Shown: in pieces, positions 1-5,823 of the stretch
How positions within the stretch are numbered: the stretch's first letter is position 1
How the letters are laid out: each line of letters starts with the position of its first letter
Origin: Candidatus Omnitrophota bacterium
GTDB lineage: Bacteria; Ratteibacteria; UBA8468; B48-G9; JAFGKM01
DNA length: 8,665 nt
Direction of reading: 5' to 3'
Assembly: GCA_023819545.1 (NCBI GenBank)
Contig: JAMWCA010000050.1
Coordinates: forward strand, 1 to 8,665
Translations under genes and position numbers: made by a program
Notes under the pieces: generated by a model
The model's database searches: none
The model's input: the letters and a program-made list of their open reading frames with translations, nothing else
Told to the model about the DNA's origin: nothing

Positions 1-21
1 TCATTGCAGGGCATTATTCCC
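1..21. repeat. Partial diverged copy of a short intergenic palindromic repeat
   Basis: The window opens with TCATTGC (1-7), the same heptamer that begins the better copy at 51-57. Bases 9-17 (GGGCATTAT) are the exact reverse complement of 67-75 (ATAATGCCC) in that copy. I read this as a partial or decayed copy, possibly continuing left of the window. A third, weaker echo (TTGTCATGGCAA) lies at 25-34. Family assignment is inference from the shared CATTGC and GCCC/GGGC elements. The alternative is chance similarity in a short stretch. Confidence 0.35.
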
Positions 22-50
22 TTTTGTCATGGCAAAACCTTTCTCTCCTT

Positions 51-88
51 TCATTGCTAGGGTGCCATAATGCCCTAAGCAATCCACC
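51..88. repeat. Diverged CATTGC...AAGCAATCC palindromic intergenic repeat (REP-like hairpin)
   Basis: Arm 53-64 can pair with arm 71-83. The pairs run ATTGC with GCAAT, then TAGGG with CCCTA (A78 bulged), then two G-T wobbles, leaving a six-base loop (65-70). The layout TCATTGC...AAGCAATCC matches the widespread small palindromic repeat of many bacterial genomes whose usual form starts TCATTGCGAG and ends GAAGCAATC. This copy has diverged from that form. Such repeats normally sit between genes, as this one does. Its role here is unknown. It could act as an RNA hairpin at the end of an upstream transcript or simply be a mobile-repeat relic. Confidence 0.55.
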
Positions 89-170
89 TTCCACATTTTT
101 ACCGAAGATGGCATGAAACTTGAATGCAGATTTGATGACACTGCTTTGCTAGCTTTATAGGGTTTTCCCT

Positions 171-195
171 GAATTTTTACGATATTTAAAAATTC
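171..195. promoter_or_regulatory. Perfect 9-bp inverted repeat upstream of the operon (possible operator)
   Basis: Arms GAATTTTTA (171-179) and TAAAAATTC (187-195) are exact reverse complements separated by seven bases (180-186). The dyad centre (183) lies about 40 bases before the -10 box at 223-228, where an activator or repressor dimer could bind. It could also form an AT-rich hairpin in any transcript entering from the left, possibly together with the small AGGG-TTTT-CCCT hairpin at 159-170. No specific regulator is recognisable. In AT-rich DNA a chance dyad is possible, although nine perfect pairs are noteworthy. Confidence 0.4.
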
Positions 196-222
196 TATGG
201 ATTTTAGTTGCTTTAAAAGGTG

Positions 223-228
223 TATAAT
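223..228 (+). promoter_or_regulatory. Consensus -10 box (TATAAT) of the probable operon promoter
   Basis: TATAAT matches the sigma-70 -10 consensus exactly and lies in an AT-rich stretch directly before the first gene. A -35 element is poor: the hexamers at 15-19 base spacing match TTGACA at no more than about three positions, so an activator may be needed. Transcription would start near 234-236, leaving only about four to six bases before the ATG at 240. The first gene would then be translated from a nearly leaderless mRNA. This fits the lack of a Shine-Dalgarno sequence at proper distance, since the nearest purine block, AAAAGG at 215-220, is too far upstream. Confidence 0.45.
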
Positions 229-239
229 AAAAGTTAAAA

Positions 240-1337
240 ATGAAAATTGCATTCATAAAAAGGCACTTTTCTTATTATGGCGGAGCAGAAAGATATCTAA
301 ACAGGCTCATTGAAGCACTAAAAAATAAAGCTAAAGAAATTCATATTTTTGCCAATAATTGGACTGCAGACAAAGATTTAATATTCCATAAAGTGCCCAT
401 ATTAAGTTTTGGCTCTTTCCTGAAAGCTTATACTTTCAATCGCAATTTAAAGATAAACTTAAGAGAATTTGACTGTGTAATAAGCTTTGAAAGAACTTTA
501 AATCAACACATATACAGAGCTGGAGAAGGCTGTCACATAAGATGGCTTCAAATACGTAGCATCTACGAGCCTTTCTGGAAAAGGTACTCCTTTAAACTTA
601 ATCCCCTTCATAAATATTATCTTATGGTTGAGAAGCAAATATTTAAAGAAACCCCTCTTATCATAGCAAACTCTAAGATGATAAAAAATGAGATTGTCCA
701 TTACTATGGTATTCCTCCCTCAAAAATCAAAGTAATTTATAATGGAATTGACACCCTTAGATTTTTACCCTCCAATGGAAAAGAAATAAAAAAGAGTATT
801 TTAAATCCTTGCCCTAAGGGGAAAATAATTCTTTTTGTAGGCTCTGGTTTTGAAAGAAAAGGACTTATAAACCTTCTTAAGGCTTTGAGCCTCTTAAAAA
901 ATGAGAAGTTTTTACTGTTTGTGATTGGAAAGGGTAACATTAAAAAGTACAGAGAAATCTCAAAGGTTCTTGGTATTTTAGATAAAATCCATTTTTATGG
1001 CACCACAAAAGAAATTGAAAAATTTTATGCTGTAGCAGATATATTTGTACTTCCCACTCTTTATGATCCTTTCAGCAATGCCACCCTTGAGGCAATGGCA
1101 TCAGGTTTACCAGTAATCACCACTGTAAATAATGGTGCCTCTGAACTCATTGAAGAGGGTAAAGAGGGCTTTATTATTCAAAATCCCCTCAATTATAGAG
1201 AAATCACCGAAAAAATTGAGTTTGCCTTGAAAGAGAAGGAAAAAATGGGAGAATGTGCAAGAAAAAAGGCAGAACAATTTACAATTGAAAGAGCGGCAAG
1301 GGATTTTTTTCAATGTATAGAAAAATTCTCGTCATAA
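240..1337 (+). CDS. GT4 glycosyltransferase, WaaG-like (LPS core hexosyltransferase)
   Basis: The 365-residue protein is a full-length GT-B retaining glycosyltransferase, predicted to act on the cytoplasmic face of the inner membrane. The N-terminal acceptor domain opens with MKIAFIKRHF and the glycine turn YGGAERY (13-19). The segment FERTLNQHIYRAGEGCH (83-99) resembles the corresponding stretch of WaaG/RfaG enzymes, which transfer glucose to heptose of the LPS core. The donor domain has NS (144-145), YNGID (167-171), GSGFERKGL (201-209) and the nucleotide-sugar motif D276-x7-E284, followed by EAMASGLPV. Asp replaces the usual first Glu, as in many WaaG relatives with the YDPFSN signature. 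The ATG at 240 has no Shine-Dalgarno but starts exactly at the expected first strand. The next gene begins 25 bases before its stop. The WaaG-like assignment is good. The actual sugar and acceptor are unknown. Confidence 0.85.
   Translation: MKIAFIKRHFSYYGGAERYLNRLIEALKNKAKEIHIFANNWTADKDLIFHKVPILSFGSFLKAYTFNRNLKINLREFDCVISFERTLNQHIYRAGEGCHIRWLQIRSIYEPFWKRYSFKLNPLHKYYLMVEKQIFKETPLIIANSKMIKNEIVHYYGIPPSKIKVIYNGIDTLRFLPSNGKEIKKSILNPCPKGKIILFVGSGFERKGLINLLKALSLLKNEKFLLFVIGKGNIKKYREISKVLGILDKIHFYGTTKEIEKFYAVADIFVLPTLYDPFSNATLEAMASGLPVITTVNNGASELIEEGKEGFIIQNPLNYREITEKIEFALKEKEKMGECARKKAEQFTIERAARDFFQCIEKFSS
1298..1303 (+). promoter_or_regulatory. Ribosome binding site AAGGGA for the first GT9 gene
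   Basis: AAGGGA lies nine bases before the ATG at 1313, inside the coding region of the preceding gene. It supports that ATG as the start and implies translational coupling, because ribosomes finishing the upstream gene stop at 1337, just past this start. Confidence 0.6.
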
Positions 1338-2497
1338 AACTTAGACATATTGGAGATGTATTATTAGCAACGCCTGTTTTCAAAACTTTGAAGGAAAACT
1401 TTCCAAGTAGCCACATTACCGCCCTGGTAAACAAAGGAACCGAGGCAGTTCTTGAGAATAACCCTCATATTGATGAAATCCTCACTTATGACAGAGACAT
1501 TAAAAAACTTCCTCCCTTTAAAAGATACAAAGAAGAGTTAAAATTTTTAAGAAAAATAAGAAACCTTGGCTTTGACACTACCATAGAGCTTACTGGAGGA
1601 GACAGATCAGCATTGATATCCTTTTTTTCAGGCGCAAAAAAGAGATTTGGAATAAAAGCTAAAGGGTTTTTGGGGAAAAAATTTCTATATACCAAGACTT
1701 TCTCCTTTGATGGAGCTAAACACATTGTTTTACAAAATCTTGAGATTCTCGAGAAAATGGGCTTAAAAATTAAAAAACCTAAAATTATACTTCATGTAAG
1801 TGAAGAGGAAAAGAATTGGGCAGAAAAACTAATTTTGCCCAGTGGAAGAAAGTTAAATGAAAAAATTGTCCATATCCATTCTACCTCAAGATGGTCTTTT
1901 AAATGTTGGAAAGATGAATATATGGCAAAAGTGATTAAATGGCTTTTAAACAATGGCTGTAGAGTCATACTCACATCTTCTAAGGAGGATAGAGAGTTAG
2001 AGAAGATCAAAGCAATTCTATCCTACATTGATCCCAAGTGGGTTTGCCATTTATCAGTAAATTCAGGACATTTTAAAGAAAATTCTGTAACCTCCCAAAT
2101 CTATCCTTTAATAAATCTTGCAGGTAAAATCACTTTGAGACAATTAATTGCCATCTCATCAATAAGTGACATGTATTTTGGAATTGACACAGCACCAATG
2201 CACATAGCTGCAGCCCTTGGTAAACCTGTGGTAGCCCTATTTGGTCCAAGTGGTGCTTTTCATTGGGGTCCTTGGGATAATGAAGTTTGTGAAAATCCCT
2301 ACTCTAAAAGGAAAGGAATTCAAAAATTTGGTAAAAACATAGTTATTCAGAGAGATTGGAAATGTATCCCCTGTGGACAAGCCGGATGTGAAGGAAGTAA
2401 AATAAGTAAATGCCTTTTTGATATAAAACCCGAAGAGGTAATTGCAATATTATCTTCAATCTTAATATTCGATAAAGAAAGTGAAATTAAAAATTAG
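1313..2497 (+). CDS. rfaQ: GT9 ADP-heptose transferase, HepIII/WaaQ type
   Basis: The 394-residue protein is a family GT9 GT-B enzyme, which transfers heptose from ADP-heptose to the LPS inner core in the cytoplasm. The N-terminal loop KLRHIGDVLLATP (9-21) carries D15 at the position of the catalytic Asp of WaaC. The donor-side motif GIDTAPMHIAAALGKP (290-305) contains D292 and H297. K197-x-W199 matches the Lys region that contacts donor phosphate. The C-terminal DWKCIPCGQAGCEGSK (348-363) plus C367 gives C-x2-C-x4-C-x7-C. This Cys tail, with RDWKC and a GC-x-GSK-x-SKC sequence, is the form I know from the 'putative LPS heptosyltransferase III' group (RfaQ/WaaQ). About 30 extra residues (236-266) sit before INLAGK. 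The start is an ATG with AAGGGA nine bases upstream. It overlaps both neighbours. Family is certain; the HepIII subtype is probable and the acceptor is inferred. Confidence 0.85.
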   Translation: MYRKILVIKLRHIGDVLLATPVFKTLKENFPSSHITALVNKGTEAVLENNPHIDEILTYDRDIKKLPPFKRYKEELKFLRKIRNLGFDTTIELTGGDRSALISFFSGAKKRFGIKAKGFLGKKFLYTKTFSFDGAKHIVLQNLEILEKMGLKIKKPKIILHVSEEEKNWAEKLILPSGRKLNEKIVHIHSTSRWSFKCWKDEYMAKVIKWLLNNGCRVILTSSKEDRELEKIKAILSYIDPKWVCHLSVNSGHFKENSVTSQIYPLINLAGKITLRQLIAISSISDMYFGIDTAPMHIAAALGKPVVALFGPSGAFHWGPWDNEVCENPYSKRKGIQKFGKNIVIQRDWKCIPCGQAGCEGSKISKCLFDIKPEEVIAILSSILIFDKESEIKN

Positions 2498-3623
2498 AGA
2501 AAATTTACTCTATTTAGCGCTAAAAATTATAAATAATTTTGATAAAAGACAACGAGATCTTAAATATTTTAACCCTAAAGAAGTAAAAAGCATACTCGTT
2601 GTATCATCAACTGCCATAGGAGATACTTTAATGTCAACTCCTGCTATTAAAGCCTTAAGAGAAAGATATCCTCAGGCAAAAATAATTGCTCATTTTAATG
2701 CTAAAAATATGGAACTTTTTGAAAATAATCCTCATATTGATGGAATAATCCCTTATTACGGAGGTTGGAAAAAATTTTTTAAAACTATTAAAGAATTTAA
2801 AAAACACAAATTTGATGTGGCAGTAATCCTTCATGGAAATGAGCCTCAGGCAACTCCTATGGCATATCTGGGAGGAGCTAAGTTCATCCTAAAAATACCA
2901 ATCCCTAGAAAATTTGACTTTTTAATTAGTAATAAAAGTAATGGTTTTGAGAATCCCTGGAATCATCATGCCATTGATGTAAGACTTAAGGCAGTATCCT
3001 TTATAGGTTGCAAAGAAGACCAAAAAGAAATGGTTCTCCCTTTAGACGAGAAATCAGGAGATGAAATAGACAAATTATTTAAGGAGTTTTCAATCCGCCA
3101 TAAAAAACTGATTGGTTTCCAAGTAGGGGCAAAAGATAAATATAAAATTTGGCCCCCTGATAAATTTATCAAAATTGGTAAAAAACTTATTGAGTTTGAT
3201 AGAAATATTTTAATTTTAATTTTAGGTTCTAAAGAGGAAAAAAATATATGTAACAAAATAAAAGAAGAGATAGGGGAGAGAGTAATTTCCTTTGCGGGTA
3301 TGTTATCATTAAAACAATTAGCAAATTTAATAAATAGACTCAACTTATTAGTTACAAATGACACGGGTACCATGCATATTGCAATAGCTCTCAAAAAGAA
3401 GACTGTATCGCTTTTTTGTCCTACAAACTTTTGGGGAGTGGGTCCAATTCAAGATATGCATCTACATAAAGTCATATCAAAAAATAAACCTTGTAATCCT
3501 TGCATTACAAAAAAATGCAAAAAACCTTACTGTATGAATCTAATTGAGGTAGACGAAGTCTTTGAAGCAATCAAGGAAATTCTATATGAAAATAGCCCTC
3601 TACAATTTAACTACAACAGTTAA
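2481..3623 (+). CDS. GT9 glycosyltransferase (second heptosyltransferase-like enzyme)
   Basis: This 380-residue GT9 protein is paralogous to the preceding gene, though not a close copy. Residues 1-36 form an extension with a hydrophobic-basic helix (LLYLALKIINNF, 9-20) that could help it sit on the membrane. The core starts at KSILVVSSTAIGDTLMSTP (36-54) with D48 as the catalytic-type Asp. K222-x-W224 and VTNDTGTMHIAIAL (291-304, D294, H299) complete the donor site. The tail has C338-x2-C341-x4-C346-x4-C351, as in WaaF-type relatives. The start is GTG. An in-frame stop lies at 2463-2465 and the next ATG (codon 51) falls beyond the catalytic loop, so GTG at 2481 is the only usual start that keeps the enzyme intact. 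Its ribosome site is only the A-rich AAAGAAA. It overlaps the previous gene by 17 bases. The sugar could be heptose or another ADP- or nucleotide-linked sugar. Confidence 0.82.
   Translation: MKLKIRENLLYLALKIINNFDKRQRDLKYFNPKEVKSILVVSSTAIGDTLMSTPAIKALRERYPQAKIIAHFNAKNMELFENNPHIDGIIPYYGGWKKFFKTIKEFKKHKFDVAVILHGNEPQATPMAYLGGAKFILKIPIPRKFDFLISNKSNGFENPWNHHAIDVRLKAVSFIGCKEDQKEMVLPLDEKSGDEIDKLFKEFSIRHKKLIGFQVGAKDKYKIWPPDKFIKIGKKLIEFDRNILILILGSKEEKNICNKIKEEIGERVISFAGMLSLKQLANLINRLNLLVTNDTGTMHIAIALKKKTVSLFCPTNFWGVGPIQDMHLHKVISKNKPCNPCITKKCKKPYCMNLIEVDEVFEAIKEILYENSPLQFNYNS
3573..3578 (+). promoter_or_regulatory. Ribosome binding site AAGGAA deciding the start of the fourth gene
   Basis: AAGGAA sits seven bases before the ATG at 3586. 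An upstream in-frame TTG at 3562 would add eight residues that do not fit the GT4 N-terminus and has no such site. The ATG at 3586 is therefore preferred, giving the normal MKIALYNL opening. Confidence 0.65.
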
Positions 3624-4686
3624 AAATGGTGGTATTGAAACTTTCTGTTGGGGACTTGCAAGAAATCTCTCTAGCCGAGGAATTGAAGTAGATTTATACG
3701 GTGGCAATAGTAATAAAATTTTTCCATCAATAAAAAATTTAAGAGTAATTCCTTTGCCATATATACCTCGAGATAAATTTCCTAATTTTGGTTCTCGTTT
3801 TAGAAAATTTATGGAAAGGTTATCATTTTGTTATCATGCATTCCCACAAATTAGAAAAAATAGATATAATTTCTTCTGTATTTTCAAACCCTTTGACTTA
3901 CCTTTGGCTCTTTTAATTAAAAAAATAAAATCCAGTAAGATAATTTTTTTTTCAGGGGGTACAGAATTTTTTATTGGATACAAAACAATGGCAAAAAAAA
4001 TTGACTTTTTTTTCTCCTGTAGTAAATTTAATGCTAAACAAATAGAAGATTACTGCGGTATTAAACCCCTCATATTACCAAATGGTATAGATACTGAACT
4101 TTTTAAACCCTTACAACCTGCCACAAAACTTAAAGAATTCTTAGAGATAGATGAAGAAAAAATCTTAATAACTGTATGTAGACTTGTAGGATGGAAAGGA
4201 GTTCAGTATGGAGTTAAAGCTCTGAAAATTCTTCTTGAAAAGGGCTATAAAATAAAGTATCTAATTATAGGAGAGGGAGAATACAGAAGAAATCTTGAAA
4301 AATTGGTAAAAGATTTAGAAATTAGAGAGAAAGTGTTATTTTTAGGAAACATTGAAAATTCTCAATTACCCAAATACTACTCTCTTGCCCATATTGCCAT
4401 ATTCCCCAGTATTGCAGATGAAACCTTTGGGATTTCCATTGGAGAGGCAATGGCTTGTGGTGTTCCTGTAATCTCAACAAAAGTTGGTGGAATCCCCGAA
4501 GTAGTGGGAGATGCTGGAATTTTAGTTAATCCAAAGGATGAAAATGCCATTGCTCAGAGTTTAGAGCATTTAATTACAAATCCACATATTAGGAATGAAC
4601 TTGCTATGAGAGCAAGAAAAAGAATTATAAATCTCTTCAGTTGGGAGATTATTATTAATAAATTTCTGGAGCATATAAGTGCCTAA
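3586..4686 (+). CDS. GT4 glycosyltransferase (RfaB/GlgA-fold, hexosyltransferase-like)
   Basis: With the ATG at 3586 the protein has 366 residues, normal for GT4. The N-terminal domain opens with a beta strand (MKIALYNLTT) and the loop KNGGIETF (13-20) that positions acceptor and donor phosphate. The C-terminal domain carries CS (145-146), LPNGID (164-169), CRLVGWKGV (198-206), LIIGEGEYR (226-234), and the canonical E279-x7-E287 motif running into EAMACGVPVIST (287-298) and GGIPEVVG (301-308). This is the standard retaining donor site for a UDP- or GDP-hexose. It overlaps the GT9 gene before it by 38 bases, the longest overlap here, and the next gene by 8. The stretch 3944-4013 holds T9, A8 and T8 runs that could slip. 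Sugar specificity cannot be read from the sequence. A role in core or O-unit extension is inferred from context. Confidence 0.85.
   Translation: MKIALYNLTTTVKNGGIETFCWGLARNLSSRGIEVDLYGGNSNKIFPSIKNLRVIPLPYIPRDKFPNFGSRFRKFMERLSFCYHAFPQIRKNRYNFFCIFKPFDLPLALLIKKIKSSKIIFFSGGTEFFIGYKTMAKKIDFFFSCSKFNAKQIEDYCGIKPLILPNGIDTELFKPLQPATKLKEFLEIDEEKILITVCRLVGWKGVQYGVKALKILLEKGYKIKYLIIGEGEYRRNLEKLVKDLEIREKVLFLGNIENSQLPKYYSLAHIAIFPSIADETFGISIGEAMACGVPVISTKVGGIPEVVGDAGILVNPKDENAIAQSLEHLITNPHIRNELAMRARKRIINLFSWEIIINKFLEHISA
4668..4671 (+). promoter_or_regulatory. Ribosome binding site GGAG supporting a GTG start
   Basis: GGAG lies seven bases before the GTG at 4679 and inside the end of the preceding gene. 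The alternative ATG at 4697 has no comparable site and would remove the first beta strand, so the GTG start is preferred. Confidence 0.6.
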
Positions 4687-5821
4687 AAAAGTACTTATGT
4701 TTGCAAACCCCATACATCCTATTCCTCCACTAAAAGGAGCAGCAGTGGAAAGCTGGATATATGAGGTTTCAAAGAGAATAATAAGTTTTGAGCCTCATAT
4801 AATATCCATTGGTTCCCCTTATTATCCTAAAGAAGAGTATAGAGAGGGAATTTATTTTCATAGAATAAGTTTTAACCCTTTGTATAAAAGAATATTTCAA
4901 AAAATCACGAGATGGGATCCCTTATCCTATACCCATAAAGCGTTAAGAATTATAGAGAATATCAATCCTGAAATAATTCATATTCATAACATTTCCAAGT
5001 GGGCTTTACAGTTAATTGAAAAACTTAATGGTAAATTTAAAATCATTCTACATTTGCATAATAAGGTCTTGATTGAAAAAAATATTAAAATTGATGTATT
5101 GGTTGGTTGTAGTAAATACATTTTAGATCTATACAAAAAAAATGAAAAAATAAAAGCAGATTACTATACCTATTTATACAATGGTATCGATCTTAGAAAA
5201 TTCAGACCTTATTGGGAAAATCTTCAGTTAAGAAATAACATAAGAAAAATATTCAGAATTAAAGATAAAGAATTTGTAATTCTTTTTGTAGGGAGAGTTT
5301 CTTCGGAGAAAGGTGTTGAACACTTTATAAATACTGCTATGGAATTAAAAAATGTGGATAATATAAAATTTTTTGTTATCGGAGAAATCCCAAAAAAAGG
5401 GGAAAGAAAAAAGTATTTAGAAGAAATATTTGAAAAAGCCAGCCTTCTAAAAGACAAAATATTTTTTACTGATTTTTTCCCACCTTCAAAGATGCATCTA
5501 ATATTTTTAATGGGAGATGTTCTTTTTACTCCATCAAATTCTGAAGGTTTTGGAATGGTAAACATAGAAGCTATGGCAACAGGAATACCGGTAATAACAA
5601 GAGAAAAAGATGGAATTAAAGAGTATATAAGAGATGGAATAAATGGATTTTATGTAAATGAAAAAAACATTGCCAGAAGCGCTTCTGAAATCCTCATAAG
5701 ATTAAAAAATGATGTGAATCTAAGAGAAACTATAGGAAGGCAAGGTTATGAATCTGTTAAAATTTTTGATTGGAATAATATAACCTTAGAAGTGGAAAAT
5801 TTATACAATGAAATAATTTAA
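4679..5821 (+). CDS. GT4 glycosyltransferase (PIPP-KGxAxE N-terminus)
   Basis: The protein has 380 residues and a complete GT4 architecture. The N-terminal domain shows KKVLMFANP (3-11) and PIPPLKGAAVESW (14-26), the form seen in spore-coat and capsule GT4 relatives such as the CotSA/YtcC group, followed by HIHN (101-104) and HLHN (125-128). The donor domain has VGCS (142-145), YNGID (167-171), FVGRVSSEKGV (203-213), FFVIGE (231-236) and E289-x7-E297 leading into EAMATGIPVI (297-306). The start is GTG with a good ribosome site. The gene begins eight bases before the preceding stop and ends two bases before the membrane protein gene. It contains an A8 run at 5135-5142. It is cytoplasmic and probably uses a nucleotide-diphospho-sugar. 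The linkage it makes is unknown. Confidence 0.83.
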   Translation: MPKKVLMFANPIHPIPPLKGAAVESWIYEVSKRIISFEPHIISIGSPYYPKEEYREGIYFHRISFNPLYKRIFQKITRWDPLSYTHKALRIIENINPEIIHIHNISKWALQLIEKLNGKFKIILHLHNKVLIEKNIKIDVLVGCSKYILDLYKKNEKIKADYYTYLYNGIDLRKFRPYWENLQLRNNIRKIFRIKDKEFVILFVGRVSSEKGVEHFINTAMELKNVDNIKFFVIGEIPKKGERKKYLEEIFEKASLLKDKIFFTDFFPPSKMHLIFLMGDVLFTPSNSEGFGMVNIEAMATGIPVITREKDGIKEYIRDGINGFYVNEKNIARSASEILIRLKNDVNLRETIGRQGYESVKIFDWNNITLEVENLYNEII

Positions 5822-5823
5822 TT

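Noticed and set aside
159..178. AGGG-TTTT-CCCT hairpin followed by GAATTTTT, as a rho-independent terminator for an upstream gene
   Set aside because: The stem is only four strong base pairs and the T-run is short and offset by GAA. It also overlaps the 171-195 inverted repeat. Too weak to call.
1..252. An 83-codon minus-strand frame covering the leader region, ending in TGA at the window edge
   Set aside because: It overlaps the start of the first real gene, runs through the palindromic repeats and the promoter, and its translation shows no recognisable domain. The repeat sequence explains the open frame. A homology search with hits in unrelated loci would reopen the question.
2966..3394. 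A 142-codon minus-strand open frame inside the second GT9 gene
   Set aside because: It lies wholly within a gene with clear GT9 motifs, has no ribosome site or domain, and is the expected shadow of AT-rich coding sequence.
3562..3585. TTG start adding eight residues to the fourth gene
   Set aside because: The ATG at 3586 has AAGGAA at seven bases and gives the standard GT4 N-terminus. The TTG has neither support.
5224..5565. A 113-codon minus-strand open frame inside the third GT4-type gene of the operon
   Set aside because: It mirrors the conserved donor domain of a real GT4 and has no features of its own.
5674..5687. Perfect 14-bp palindrome CAGAAGCGCTTCTG within a GT4 gene
   Set aside because: It encodes an ordinary Ala-Arg-Ser-Ala-Ser-Glu stretch near the C-terminus, is isolated and has no loop or partner site. 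Probably chance.
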